This document shows positions 54,160 through 63,033 of a stretch of 64,000 bases of DNA, one piece after another. This DNA is from Deltaproteobacteria bacterium (GTDB taxonomy: Bacteria > Myxococcota > B64-G9): NCBI GenBank assembly GCA_019314375.1, contig JAFCZJ010000001.1, forward strand, positions 1 through 64,000, read 5' to 3'. The notes below the pieces were generated by a model. The model searched no databases, was not told the origin of the DNA, and saw only the letters and a program-made list of their open reading frames with translations. Within the stretch, counting starts at the first letter, position 1, and every line of letters begins with the position of its first letter. The translations under genes were made by a program, and so were the position numbers.

Positions 54160-54239
54160 AACCAATCTCCTTTCAATTCGTTATTGTTCCCGAAAATAAC
54201 TCCAAAATCGAAGCTTATGGGCTCTTAGTCTCTGTACCC

Positions 54240-54268
54240 TTTATACGCCTAGGTCGGAAGACGGTCAA
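54240..54268 (-). promoter_or_regulatory. Putative sigma-70 promoter of flp
   Basis: On the minus strand TTGACC (54268-54263) and TATAAA (54245-54240) are separated by exactly 17 bases. Transcription would give a leader of about 70-75 bases before flp. Confidence 0.65.
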
Positions 54269-54361
54269 TCGGTCAACTGTCGTATAGAGATAAGCGCCTA
54301 TTAGTAATGGCCTTTTCGGCGAAACACCCAAAAGAATTTTCGAGGTCTTTTCGATTGGACC

Positions 54362-54868
54362 TCAGAACGCAAACAGCACGCCTGCGTTGGCATGCATGAC
54401 GCGAACATTCTCGTTCCCATGAAAGAGAATCTTGTACTTGAACTGAGCGAAAAAATCCAAATTTGAAATCATGTTGAAGGATACGCCCAGCAATCCCCCA
54501 ATATTCAGGGCATGGATGTCGTTAACGGTTGTCAGTCCCGGAACCGCTCCCACATAGAGATCGAGGAAGGCAATGGGGACGATGAACTTGAATGCCAAGG
54601 AGATGTCCGTCGCGTTCTGATCCTCAATCTTGTAAAGCTCCGCGGAGGGCGTAATGTGGAAGGTGGAGATCAAAGGAATGTTGACGTAGAAACCCCAGTT
54701 GAAACTGGCCTGCCAATCATCCACCTGCACCTCTTGCTTCAAATCATCTCCTTCGGGAAATGCGACCCCCAAGGACACACCCAAACCAATCGAGCGACTG
54801 GAGGTAGCCCAAGCGTTCGGCGCACTTAGAAACATCCCGATCAAAAACATAAACACAATTCGTTTCAT
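54362..54868 (-). CDS. Small outer-membrane beta-barrel-like protein
   Basis: AGGAG lies 7 bases before the ATG; 168 residues with a signal peptide (IVFMFLIGMFLSAPNAWA). The mature chain has alternating beta strands (SIGLGVSLGVAFP, SFNWGFYVNIPL, TDISLAFKFIVPI, LDLYVGAVPGLT, LNIGGLLGVSFNMI, LDFFAQFKYKILF) and ends in AF, a terminal aromatic as in outer-membrane barrels. An OmpX/OmpW-size protein is likely. No named family is recognised. It is directly upstream of the flp promoter and is probably not part of the Tad unit. Confidence 0.6.
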   Translation of the reverse strand: MKRIVFMFLIGMFLSAPNAWATSSRSIGLGVSLGVAFPEGDDLKQEVQVDDWQASFNWGFYVNIPLISTFHITPSAELYKIEDQNATDISLAFKFIVPIAFLDLYVGAVPGLTTVNDIHALNIGGLLGVSFNMISNLDFFAQFKYKILFHGNENVRVMHANAGVLFAF

Positions 54869-54953
54869 TGCTTTCTCCTCACAAGAATCGCCCCATGCGA
54901 TCCGCCAAACCCTGGCATGCTACAAGACCTCAATGCAAGCACCATCGCAACCG

Positions 54954-56606
54954 TCAATCTAGCGAACCGGTCCAAGCCAACTCCAATGCGATGGCACCCA
55001 GGCCACCCAAAACGGCAACTTGCCCAGCCCCCATTTGCCGGGCCGCAGCCATGGCCAAAGGAACAGGATCCGGAGGCAGCGCAAACACAATGGCATCAGG
55101 CCCTTCGAACCGAAGCCAAAATCGTTTGTCGCGCCGGGCTTGCGCGATGAAGCCCTGATGATTGGGTTGCTTCTCCGCAAGCACCCAGTGGGCGGAGAAC
55201 AGCGATGGAATGTGCCGAGCAGCCAACGGGTCCTGACCGGTCGCAATGCGGGTCCAATCCCGATATCGCCCCTCATCCCAAGCCATCATGTAGGTCGGGT
55301 CCAATGCCACCAAGTAGTGCTGGTCTGGGGCATGATGAAACAAAAAAGGAAACGAGGTCCACCAAAGCGTGAACACTTGCTCCCCTTTAGATAGGTGATC
55401 GCGCAACCAGGCGGCTTCCATCTCGTATCTTGGCCGACTATCTTTTGAGAGGATGTCCTGGGTCCCCAGGCTTGTCCTCAAAATGGAGCCCGAAAGCACC
55501 ACGGTGAAAGTCATGATGGCCAGCCCCCCCCATACCCGATGTTTCTTCAGCCAGGCTTTCGCATCGAAACCCTGCAACAAATCCTTGGCTGCCGCCGCCA
55601 TGAACAGGATGGAAAAGGGCACCCAGTACTCGACGAAACGTCGAATGTTCAGAAAGAGAAAGAGGTAAGCTACGCTGGCAAGAAAGAGAAAAACGGTCCC
55701 CAGACTGGCTTTTTTTCCCAACAGTGAAAACGCCAATCCAGTCCCCAAAACGCCCAGAAACAAAGGCCCCACATCGACCAAAAGCAAACGCCCGTCAGGA
55801 GGTAGAAACTCCACGGCCAGCGCCCCAAGGCGGTCAAAAGCATTGGTGACAACCTGAATGTTCTGCAGATGCCAAAGGTAAACAAGATTCTCTCGATGCG
55901 GGTGTAGCAACAGCCCGATGACGGTCCCGCCCAACACGAGTGCAAACTCCCTCCAGGGAAAGCCCTGACGCATGGCCAAGCGCGCCACCCCATAAACCAG
56001 GCAAAGCGCCAACAACATATGGGCAGCAGTGTAAGCGAGAGGGAAGAGAACGGCCAGACCCAACAACAAAGGCCGATGCCTGCGCAAAAGGGCCTGGGCC
56101 GCCATGACCACGAGCAAAACAGACAGAAGATGGGGCCGCGTCAGACTCACGCGCAAATGAAACAACACGCCCGCTCCAGCCAGCATGCATGGCCACAGCC
56201 ATGGCCATGGCCATGCATGGCGCCAGGCCATGGCCGTGAGCAAACTCGCCAGCAAGGCCATCAACAAAACCGTCAGGACCTTTGGGGCGGTCACATCATC
56301 CAGGGCAACGAATGGCATAAGCAAAACATGGAACAAGAATTCTTTGTCGGCAAAACGATCTCGCCAGACGCTCGCCTGGGTCCAGCGAAAGCCCTGGCCC
56401 AACCCCTCCTCCGCCATCACGGTCGCCATCCGCGTATGGTAGTAACCATCCGCGCCCACAAGCTTCGGCGTGGCAAACTGCTCCGCCCCCAGACTCAACG
56501 CGGCAAGAATGAACACGGCCATCACCAGCGCCCAACCCCGTACACCCAAGGGACGAAGCACCTCAAGTTCTCGCCAAGCAAAAAGGATGTCGAGTAAGCG
56601 TTTCAA
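54954..56606 (-). CDS. GT-C-like polytopic membrane protein (paralogue of the next gene)
   Basis: I place the start at a TTG (56606) overlapping the stop of the upstream gene (TTGA); an ATG at 56663 would overlap by 61 bp. The product is about 550 residues with about 11 membrane helices. The first loop has VGADGYYHTRMATVMAEEG..DRFADKEFLFHVLLMPF, with Asp and aromatic/Arg residues recalling STT3 and other GT-C enzymes. The C-terminal third is soluble (QVFTLWWTSFPFLFHHAPDQHYLVALDPTYMM). The upstream gene has the same motifs in the same order, so a tandem duplication is likely. The substrate is unknown. Confidence 0.6.
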   Translation of the reverse strand: MKRLLDILFAWRELEVLRPLGVRGWALVMAVFILAALSLGAEQFATPKLVGADGYYHTRMATVMAEEGLGQGFRWTQASVWRDRFADKEFLFHVLLMPFVALDDVTAPKVLTVLLMALLASLLTAMAWRHAWPWPWLWPCMLAGAGVLFHLRVSLTRPHLLSVLLVVMAAQALLRRHRPLLLGLAVLFPLAYTAAHMLLALCLVYGVARLAMRQGFPWREFALVLGGTVIGLLLHPHRENLVYLWHLQNIQVVTNAFDRLGALAVEFLPPDGRLLLVDVGPLFLGVLGTGLAFSLLGKKASLGTVFLFLASVAYLFLFLNIRRFVEYWVPFSILFMAAAAKDLLQGFDAKAWLKKHRVWGGLAIMTFTVVLSGSILRTSLGTQDILSKDSRPRYEMEAAWLRDHLSKGEQVFTLWWTSFPFLFHHAPDQHYLVALDPTYMMAWDEGRYRDWTRIATGQDPLAARHIPSLFSAHWVLAEKQPNHQGFIAQARRDKRFWLRFEGPDAIVFALPPDPVPLAMAAARQMGAGQVAVLGGLGAIALELAWTGSLD

Positions 56607-58282
56607 TATCTCACCGTTTCCGACGTCAGTGCGAACTGAGGAAGCAAGCCGAAGCGCAGGCATTCCCGCATCGCCAACTGAACCACCCCATGGAAGGGAT
56701 TGAACACAAACACCGAGGATTGCGGGCCTTCAAAAACCTGAACAAGCCGCGTACTTCGCCGGGCCTGGGCCAAAAAATCCGCGTAGCTCGGTTGATGCTC
56801 AATGAAGATCCAACGGGCCTTGAAGTCGTTGCGAATTCGCTCAAAAGCATCCGCCTGTTGCCCTCGACCAATGCGGAGCCAAAGATCGAAGAGGTTCACG
56901 TCGTAGGCCAGCATGAATGTCGGGTCCAAGTGGACCAGATAATGGGCCTGTGGGGCATAATAAAAAAGGAATACAAAGGTATCCCAGCCGCAGGTAAAGA
57001 CCTGCTCACGGGCAGGCACCCGTCGGGCCAAAAAACGCCCCCCGGCTTCGTAGGTCGGGATCCTGCCGGTCACCTTCTCTTCCGCCACTTTTTGCTGGGT
57101 CAAGACCAGACCACGCAGGGACATCAAACTCACCAACAGGCCAAAACCGACCAGAATGGCCGAAGCGAGACGCCCGTAATCCCTAAGCCACCGGCCCAAT
57201 CCATGACCCGCATCCCGCCAATCCCCAGCCGTGCTTAGCAAGAACAAAGAAGTAAAAGGCACCCAGTATTCCACCAGCCTGGTGATGCTCAAAAACATAA
57301 CCAGAAAGCCCAAAGACAACAGAAGAAAGAATGTCGTGCGCAAACTGGATTTGACGCCGCTCAGCATGGTCAGCAACATCGCGCCCATGGTGCCGAACAA
57401 AAGCAAGCCGCAGTCCCAAACCAAGACTCGGCCACTCGGGGCAATAAACTCGACGCCCATCAAGGGAGCCAAACGCCAGGCATTGGCCATCACCTCGACG
57501 TTCACCAGGTACCAGTGATAGGCAATGTTGGCTCGATTGGGATGAAGCAACAGTCCAAGCCCGGTGCCCACCAAAACCAAGGCGAGTTCCCGCCAAGCAA
57601 ATCGCTTGCCGTGCAAGAGCCGGGCAACACCGTATATGACGGCCAGCAGAGGCAGAAGATGGAAAGCGGTGTAACAAAGAGGGAACAGGGTCGCAATCAA
57701 GAGCAGACCCCAGCCATGACGACGCAAGAGCAAATACGCCGTCCCCACCGCCAACAAAACGCTGAGCAAATGAGGCCTGGTCAAGGCCATGCGGAAATTG
57801 AAATGGGTCCCCGCGGCCAAGAGCAACAAGGCCGCCAACCAAAACAGAGGCATCCCCTGCCGCCACGCTATCCATGCCAACAGCGTCATCAACAAAGCTG
57901 CCAGCAGGGCGGTCAAAATCTTGGGTCCAGTCCTCAGGTCATCGCCCAGGAAGGGAATCAACAGGACATGGAAAAGAAATTCCTTGTCCATGAAACGATC
58001 GCGGTTGATGGAGGTTTGGGTCCACTCGAAGCCATCCAAAGGACCCTGTTCGGACACGATTTTGGCCAGGCGAACATGGTAGTGACCATCGGCACCCACC
58101 AGACCAAATTGGGAAAACTGGATCGAGGCCGTCACCATCAGCGAAAACAAAAAAACCGCACCCAGGGCAAGCCGGACTCGCCAAGTCAACGACCGCAAGG
58201 GGGGCTCGACATCATCTGGCTTCAACCAGGTCAGCCACCTTCGCCCAAAAGCCAAAAAGTCCAAAGCCTCACCCTTTTCCAT
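56603..58282 (-). CDS. GT-C-like polytopic membrane protein
   Basis: The ATG at 58282 is the best start, although no strong ribosome binding site is visible; 559 residues. It has the same plan as its neighbour: VGADGHYHVRLAKIVSEQG..DRFMDKEFLFHVLLIPFLG after the first helix, about 11 helices, LSITRLVEYWVPFTSLFLLS, and a soluble C-terminus with EQVFTCGWDTFVFLFYYAPQAHYLVHLDPTFMLAYD. These conserved blocks mark the two as one family. It is probably a periplasm-facing glycosyl or oligosaccharyl transferase. Catalysis is inferred only from the acidic loop motif. Confidence 0.6.
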   Translation of the reverse strand: MEKGEALDFLAFGRRWLTWLKPDDVEPPLRSLTWRVRLALGAVFLFSLMVTASIQFSQFGLVGADGHYHVRLAKIVSEQGPLDGFEWTQTSINRDRFMDKEFLFHVLLIPFLGDDLRTGPKILTALLAALLMTLLAWIAWRQGMPLFWLAALLLLAAGTHFNFRMALTRPHLLSVLLAVGTAYLLLRRHGWGLLLIATLFPLCYTAFHLLPLLAVIYGVARLLHGKRFAWRELALVLVGTGLGLLLHPNRANIAYHWYLVNVEVMANAWRLAPLMGVEFIAPSGRVLVWDCGLLLFGTMGAMLLTMLSGVKSSLRTTFFLLLSLGFLVMFLSITRLVEYWVPFTSLFLLSTAGDWRDAGHGLGRWLRDYGRLASAILVGFGLLVSLMSLRGLVLTQQKVAEEKVTGRIPTYEAGGRFLARRVPAREQVFTCGWDTFVFLFYYAPQAHYLVHLDPTFMLAYDVNLFDLWLRIGRGQQADAFERIRNDFKARWIFIEHQPSYADFLAQARRSTRLVQVFEGPQSSVFVFNPFHGVVQLAMRECLRFGLLPQFALTSETVRY

Positions 58283-58415
58283 TGCCCGATGGCACAAGAA
58301 AAATTTTAGTCCCGAATTTTATCCCAGGCACCCGGGCCATTCAAGCAGAGCCTGATTTCACCTTGACAGCGCCATCGGGCTCCTGCACCATCTTGACTCG
58401 CCAGTCAATCGCATC

Positions 58416-58431
58416 TTGGACGGAGCGTCTA
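58416..58431. promoter_or_regulatory. Inverted-repeat operator-like site at the second TetR start
   Basis: TTGGACG, GAG, CGTCTAT: the left half is identical to the perfect operator at 11249-11264, and the right half keeps CGTC. It overlaps the start codon region, so binding would block transcription elongation or initiation. The match suggests the two TetR proteins recognise related sites. Confidence 0.45.
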
Positions 58432-59054
58432 TGACCCAGAAACCCAGAAAACGCAGTGCATCGACCCAGGAAAAACGTCGAACCATCCTCAACGCAGCCG
58501 TACGTGTTTTTTCCCAAAAGGGATTTCACAGGTGTCGCATCTCCGATATCGCCACCGAGGCGGGTGTGGCTTACGGCCTGGTTTACCACTACTTTGAAAA
58601 CAAAGAAGAGATCCTCAACTCCATTTTCGATGAAAACTGGGGGCTTTTGGCCAAGGTCATCGAAACCGTAGATGAGCAGACAGAAAGTCTGGAGGAAAAA
58701 CTACGCTCCGTGGTGAATTTCATCCTGGATGCTTACAGACTCGTGCCGGATGTCATCCAGGTGATGGTCATGGAAATCGCCCGTTCCTCCAAATTCCTCA
58801 AGAAGCCCAAAATCGAAGCTTTCGAACAAGTCTTCCAACAACTGACTCAAATCCTGGCCCATCACCAAAAACAAGGGGATGTTCGCGACGACCTGGACCC
58901 CAAGTTGATGGCCTATATGATCTTTGGATCCTTGGAGCTAATTCTCACCGGCTATCTCTTAGGCACAGTCGAACCCGCAGCCGATGAAGCCTACGACCAC
59001 AACAAGCACACCATCACACGCATATTCCTCGATGGCATCCGAAAGCCGGCTTGA
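58431..59054 (+). CDS. TetR/AcrR-family transcriptional regulator
   Basis: The ATG at 58431 is used; 207 residues. The HTH is clear: AAVRVFSQKGFHRCRISDIATEAGVAYGLVYHYFENKEEILNSIF (about 24-68). The C-terminal domain (SVVNFILDAYRLVPDVIQVMVMEIARSSKFL) is of the FadR/YfiR-type layout common in fatty-acid-responsive TetR proteins, but the ligand is not fixed. It stands alone, convergent with lptD and divergent from the GT-C pair, which may be its target. Confidence 0.88.
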   Translation: MTQKPRKRSASTQEKRRTILNAAVRVFSQKGFHRCRISDIATEAGVAYGLVYHYFENKEEILNSIFDENWGLLAKVIETVDEQTESLEEKLRSVVNFILDAYRLVPDVIQVMVMEIARSSKFLKKPKIEAFEQVFQQLTQILAHHQKQGDVRDDLDPKLMAYMIFGSLELILTGYLLGTVEPAADEAYDHNKHTITRIFLDGIRKPA

Positions 59055-59072
59055 GGCATCAAGCAACCCGGA

Positions 59073-61544
59073 TCAGAACCTGCTGGCGCTGGACCCCCCG
59101 GCTCGACCCAAGACCGAAAGGTCAAGCCAAAAGAATACATCCGGCAAATCCTGCCCTCGCCATTTTCGCACGGTAATGGAAGTGGCCCAGCACCGACAAT
59201 CTGAACGATAAGTCAGTCCGGCATCGAACCAATCCACCCAGCGATCCCGTAGATTGATATGAACGCCACCTTGAAGACTCAATCCCCACCCAAGCACCAG
59301 ACGTGCATCCAGACCAAGCACATGCAAGCTCTCCCCCAGTGCGCGGTATGCCTCTGGTGCCAATCCAAAAAGAACATTGAGCTCTCGCTGGCAGCGTTCG
59401 GCAAGAGGCAAAGGCCGCCCCGCATCATCATACACCGAAGGCAAGTGGAGATATGCCGCTCGCAAAAAATCGCCGCGGCCATCGACCAGACGCAGCTGGG
59501 CATCCACTTCCGCGATCAGCTGCTCGTGCCAGTCCATGACCACGACCACGCGTCCCGAAATCGGCACCTGAGCCAATTCGAGCTCCGCGGCAGCCTGACC
59601 CATGCGCCCTGACCTCAAATCAAGCGCTTGCCACAAACGCAAACGCAAGGCGCGTCTGAATCCCCATTGTTCAGGCAGGTGCAACGCTGTCTCCAATTCA
59701 GCCAGCACCTGAACCGCATCACCCAGCAAGCGGTCCTCGGCATCCAATACATGGCGCACTTCCCCCTGCGCCAGGCCACGCCATGCCCCAAGAAAACGGA
59801 CACGCGGGGAAATACTGTGACCCAAACTCCAGTCATCCTTAGATGAGCGATAAAGCCGACCCAACTCGGTCCCCAATGACAGACCAACCAAGCTCAAGCC
59901 CCGAGTACTTGCCCCTGGAGCCTCCGGACCATGCGGCAAATAGACAAACTGTCGATGGGACACGAAGGCATCTGCCTGCAAGCCCCACTCAAAGTGCAAG
60001 GGCACATCCAAGCGAGGTGCGATCAAGACGCGAAACGCTCGCCTCAACTCCCCATCCCCCAATTGTCCATCGCCTTCTCCTCCTGGACCATCGTCCGCGC
60101 CATAGTCGCTTATCGACTCACCCGAATAAGCAGGCTCGCGAGGGTTGGGCGTGCCATCGAGCCCCCAATCCCTCCAGGCCGCCTGCAAGGAGGACAGATT
60201 GGCCCCTTCCAGGCGAAGCGACCAATGGATGGGCCATTGCATGACCGGTCTCGGAAGCATACGCAAATCGAAAGCCCCCAGGCGCTGGATGGTGTCGCCC
60301 ACGGGGTCCCCGCCCAGACGCTCGAGCAAATCCGGCCCTGCCGAAGAAAAGAGGTCCACCGCACTGACACGCAAGTCCTGTCGCCATGCGGCATCCAGAC
60401 CCAACCAAGCATCCTCTCCGCGCCAATCGACGATCAGGCGGCTCGGCGCCAAATCAGCAGCCCGACCATCCATGCCGCTGGAAAAATCCCGACTCATGTC
60501 ACTGTCAGAATACAATCGCAATCGACCCCGCAAGCCCCAGCCTCCGCCAAAAGGCATCCGCGCGTCCAACTCAGCACTGCCCCGAAATTCGGCTGCCCGA
60601 AGACCCTCCTCCATGGCCTTTTGGGCCTTGGCGTCGTCGATAAAACTTCCACGAGCCACCACCCAACTGCCGGCCACCGGGGTCGCCCTGATTTCAATCC
60701 GAGGCCTGAAGCCTCGCTCTTCAAACCAATCCAGACTCAAAGTTGTGTCAGCCGATCGGCCCAGGGTCACGAACAAGGACTCGCTCAACACAAAACCATC
60801 GCGGCCGGAATAGCCCACCCGAGGCATCATCAAGCCAGTCTGGCGATCCGCCAAAGGCAGGTAGGCCACGGGCAAAATGAATACCGGGAGGCCCTTGAGC
60901 GCAAGAACTGGCCAGAAAAGCCAGGCCCGATCGCCGAGCAACACATCCGCCTCACCCGCTCGCAACTCCCAGCTGGGTCTCTCCCCTGCTCCGCAATCAC
61001 ATGCCGTAAACCGCACATCCTGAATCTTCCAACGTCGACCCTCGCGGACCCAGCGCTGTCCATCCAGACGCATGCTGTTGATCCCGGTTTCGACTAGACC
61101 CGTCGCGGAACGACAGCGCCGCATATCGGCGGCCGTTCCTCCCTCCTTGATCAGAATGGTGGCGCGGTCAAGCACGACCTTGGATTGCCTCCGATCCAAA
61201 GAGACGCGTTCAGCCAAAAGCACCAGGCCGTCCTGCAGCACCTGTACGCCACCCTCCAGCACCACCAAATCATGGGCGGCATCCAGCCAGGCTTGCTCTG
61301 CCCGCAATTCCAGGCCCTCCCCTCGGATACGCACACCACAGGTGAGCTGCAACATCCCGTCGGCAGACCGATGCACAAGTCGCTCGGCCTCGATGGAGAG
61401 ACGGCTTGGTGCAAGCAGAAGGCGAGAGAACACCTCTGCCGCGGGTTCCTCTGCTACGGCAAAATTTGGCATCAAGACAATGAAGAACAACAACAGGAGC
61501 ACCGGACAGCCGGCGCTTGGGAGGTTCAGATGAGGATGGAGCAC
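59073..61544 (-). CDS. lptD: LPS-assembly outer-membrane protein LptD
   Basis: The start is GTG at 61544, one base after the AMIN gene stop (TGAGGTG); 823 residues. The signal segment is CPVLLLLFFIVLMPNFAVA. The N-terminal OstA/LptA-like jellyroll (about 35-200: LSIEAERLVHRSADGMLQLTCGVRIRGEGLELRAEQAWLD) is followed by a Cys-containing DVRFTACDCGAGE linker. Then the barrel signature appears (FWPVLALKGLPVFILPVAYLPLADRQTGLMMPRVGYSGRDGFVLSESLFVTLG). It ends in a terminal Phe (ASRF), as in outer-membrane barrels. LptD with LptE inserts LPS into the outer leaflet, so this organism probably makes LPS. Confidence 0.88.
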   Translation of the reverse strand: MLHPHLNLPSAGCPVLLLLFFIVLMPNFAVAEEPAAEVFSRLLLAPSRLSIEAERLVHRSADGMLQLTCGVRIRGEGLELRAEQAWLDAAHDLVVLEGGVQVLQDGLVLLAERVSLDRRQSKVVLDRATILIKEGGTAADMRRCRSATGLVETGINSMRLDGQRWVREGRRWKIQDVRFTACDCGAGERPSWELRAGEADVLLGDRAWLFWPVLALKGLPVFILPVAYLPLADRQTGLMMPRVGYSGRDGFVLSESLFVTLGRSADTTLSLDWFEERGFRPRIEIRATPVAGSWVVARGSFIDDAKAQKAMEEGLRAAEFRGSAELDARMPFGGGWGLRGRLRLYSDSDMSRDFSSGMDGRAADLAPSRLIVDWRGEDAWLGLDAAWRQDLRVSAVDLFSSAGPDLLERLGGDPVGDTIQRLGAFDLRMLPRPVMQWPIHWSLRLEGANLSSLQAAWRDWGLDGTPNPREPAYSGESISDYGADDGPGGEGDGQLGDGELRRAFRVLIAPRLDVPLHFEWGLQADAFVSHRQFVYLPHGPEAPGASTRGLSLVGLSLGTELGRLYRSSKDDWSLGHSISPRVRFLGAWRGLAQGEVRHVLDAEDRLLGDAVQVLAELETALHLPEQWGFRRALRLRLWQALDLRSGRMGQAAAELELAQVPISGRVVVVMDWHEQLIAEVDAQLRLVDGRGDFLRAAYLHLPSVYDDAGRPLPLAERCQRELNVLFGLAPEAYRALGESLHVLGLDARLVLGWGLSLQGGVHINLRDRWVDWFDAGLTYRSDCRCWATSITVRKWRGQDLPDVFFWLDLSVLGRAGGSSASRF

Positions 61545-61545
61545 C

Positions 61546-62934
61546 TCACTGCGGGCGTTCGAAATTGATATACACCATGTTGGCTTCTTGGCCGGTCGTG
61601 TACGGCACTCGGTTGCGCACCTGGATTTCAATCCGAACGTTTTGGCTGACACCCTCGATCTCCTGCGGCGTGATCATGGTGACCGCCGAATTGAAAAAAT
61701 GGGTATCCAAAAAACGCTGGTTATTGCGAAGAGGGATGCGCGTGTTCTCCAACTCAAGCACGATCAAATTATCACCCTCTTCGGTGACCCTGAACTTGAC
61801 CGGCTCATTGGTCTTGACGAAAACACGGGAGGCCTCCATGGTCTGCTGGAAACCCACCCAGGTCATGTCGCGAATCGCTCCACTGATCTCCACTTTTTCT
61901 TCAACTTCCGAATAGTCCGATCCGGTCTCCACTGCCTCCGGGGGCGGGGGTGGCGGCGGGGTCTCTTCCGCGGGCGGCGGCGGGATCTCCTCGCCCACCT
62001 CCACCGCGGGATCTTCGGTCGCCTCTTCAGCCTGCGCTACGCGCTTGCTGGGGGCTTGCGCCCTGGGCGCCTCACTCAACATCGCCACTTTGACCGGCTG
62101 AGGAGCAGGCTCCTCACCAAGCGCGGCTCCGCTTCGCGGCTCGGGTTCATTGCCCACGCCTTCCGGCGCGGCCTTGGGATTTCCTAAGGCCACCTGGCCT
62201 GGCTCCCTGTCGGGCGGCCCCGTTTTGATGACCAAGGGAGGCGGCGGCAACATGCTCATGTCAACTTCTTCAGGCGTCGCCTCATCCACTCCATTTGCCC
62301 TCGAGGGCTCGGGCTCGCCCGCAAGATCTTCCGGCACCTGCTTGGCCATGGCCACGCTCACCGCCTGCGGTTCTTCATCGGGGGGGCCGTTCTTCAACAC
62401 CAGCGCATTCGATGCGTGTTCCGCATCGGCCACGGTCGAAGGGCTGACGCCGACAGGCAAAGCCAGCTCACTCGCCCGATGGTTGCGCCGCTCGGGTGCC
62501 ACCGGCACCCCCGCGGACACAAGCAACCCGCCCTGGCCAGGCGTGATATGCACATAGAGAGAACCACCGCGGGTGGTGATTCGATACTCAGCCTCGCGCG
62601 CCAAAGCGATGATTACGCGGGAAATGCCATGGGGCGACTCACCGTATTGTGCAGTGAATATACCCTGCACCAATGACCCATCGCCGGCGATGCGTTTGGG
62701 AACCGCACCCAGATCGCATTCGGCCACATCCACGATCACTCGTCTCGGCGAGTCTTGCTTGAAGGTGGTGAAGTTGGGCGAGCGTTCACCCGCGATCTTA
62801 ATGACCGTGGCCCCACCGTGCTTGAGCAATTCCACACCATGTATCCGGTTGGCCGCCAAGGCCGGAACCATCCAAACGGCCAAGAGCAAGACGGACAAAA
62901 CCAGCACCATTGTCGGTCGTCGAACACCGATCAT
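61546..62934 (-). CDS. AMIN-domain secreted protein
   Basis: GGAGG lies 7 bases before the ATG; 462 residues with a signal peptide (VLVLSVLLLAVWMVPALA). An N-terminal AMIN domain (about 30-130: RIHGVELLKHGGATVIKIAGERSPNFTTFKQDSPRRVIVDVAECDL) is followed by a long Pro/Glu-rich linker (about 145-335, with a polyproline block) and a second AMIN-like domain (about 350-462). AMIN domains localise amidases and PilQ-type proteins in the periplasm. No secretin or amidase domain follows. It precedes lptD. Its ribosome binding site is inside a hairpin (62942-62961). Confidence 0.75.
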   Translation of the reverse strand: MIGVRRPTMVLVLSVLLLAVWMVPALAANRIHGVELLKHGGATVIKIAGERSPNFTTFKQDSPRRVIVDVAECDLGAVPKRIAGDGSLVQGIFTAQYGESPHGISRVIIALAREAEYRITTRGGSLYVHITPGQGGLLVSAGVPVAPERRNHRASELALPVGVSPSTVADAEHASNALVLKNGPPDEEPQAVSVAMAKQVPEDLAGEPEPSRANGVDEATPEEVDMSMLPPPPLVIKTGPPDREPGQVALGNPKAAPEGVGNEPEPRSGAALGEEPAPQPVKVAMLSEAPRAQAPSKRVAQAEEATEDPAVEVGEEIPPPPAEETPPPPPPPEAVETGSDYSEVEEKVEISGAIRDMTWVGFQQTMEASRVFVKTNEPVKFRVTEEGDNLIVLELENTRIPLRNNQRFLDTHFFNSAVTMITPQEIEGVSQNVRIEIQVRNRVPYTTGQEANMVYINFERPQ

Positions 62935-62941
62935 GTATATA

Positions 62942-62961
62942 CCTCCAGGGGTTGCTGGAGG
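62942..62961 (-). promoter_or_regulatory. Hairpin sequestering the ribosome binding site of the AMIN gene
   Basis: A perfect 7-bp stem (CCTCCAG/CTGGAGG, loop of 6) includes the GGAGG ribosome binding site, whose ATG follows 7 bases later. It would limit translation unless opened by a protein, temperature or transcript context. Confidence 0.55.
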
Positions 62962-63017
62962 CTAAATTAGCACAGGCCCAAAAGCTGTACAAGTTTTCGA
63001 CCCATTAAAACTAACGC

Positions 63018-63033
63018 AAATTAAGCTTAATTT
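63018..63033. other. Perfect 16-bp AT palindrome at the folC stop
   Basis: AAATTAAG/CTTAATTT forms a perfect palindrome that covers the folC stop codon. It could be part of a weak terminator or a protein-binding site for the AMIN-lptD promoter region. No T-run follows it on either strand. Confidence 0.35.

Noticed and set aside
59931-61097. 388-codon plus-strand frame inside lptD
   Set aside because: The lptD frame has strong domain support; this frame is its antisense shadow.
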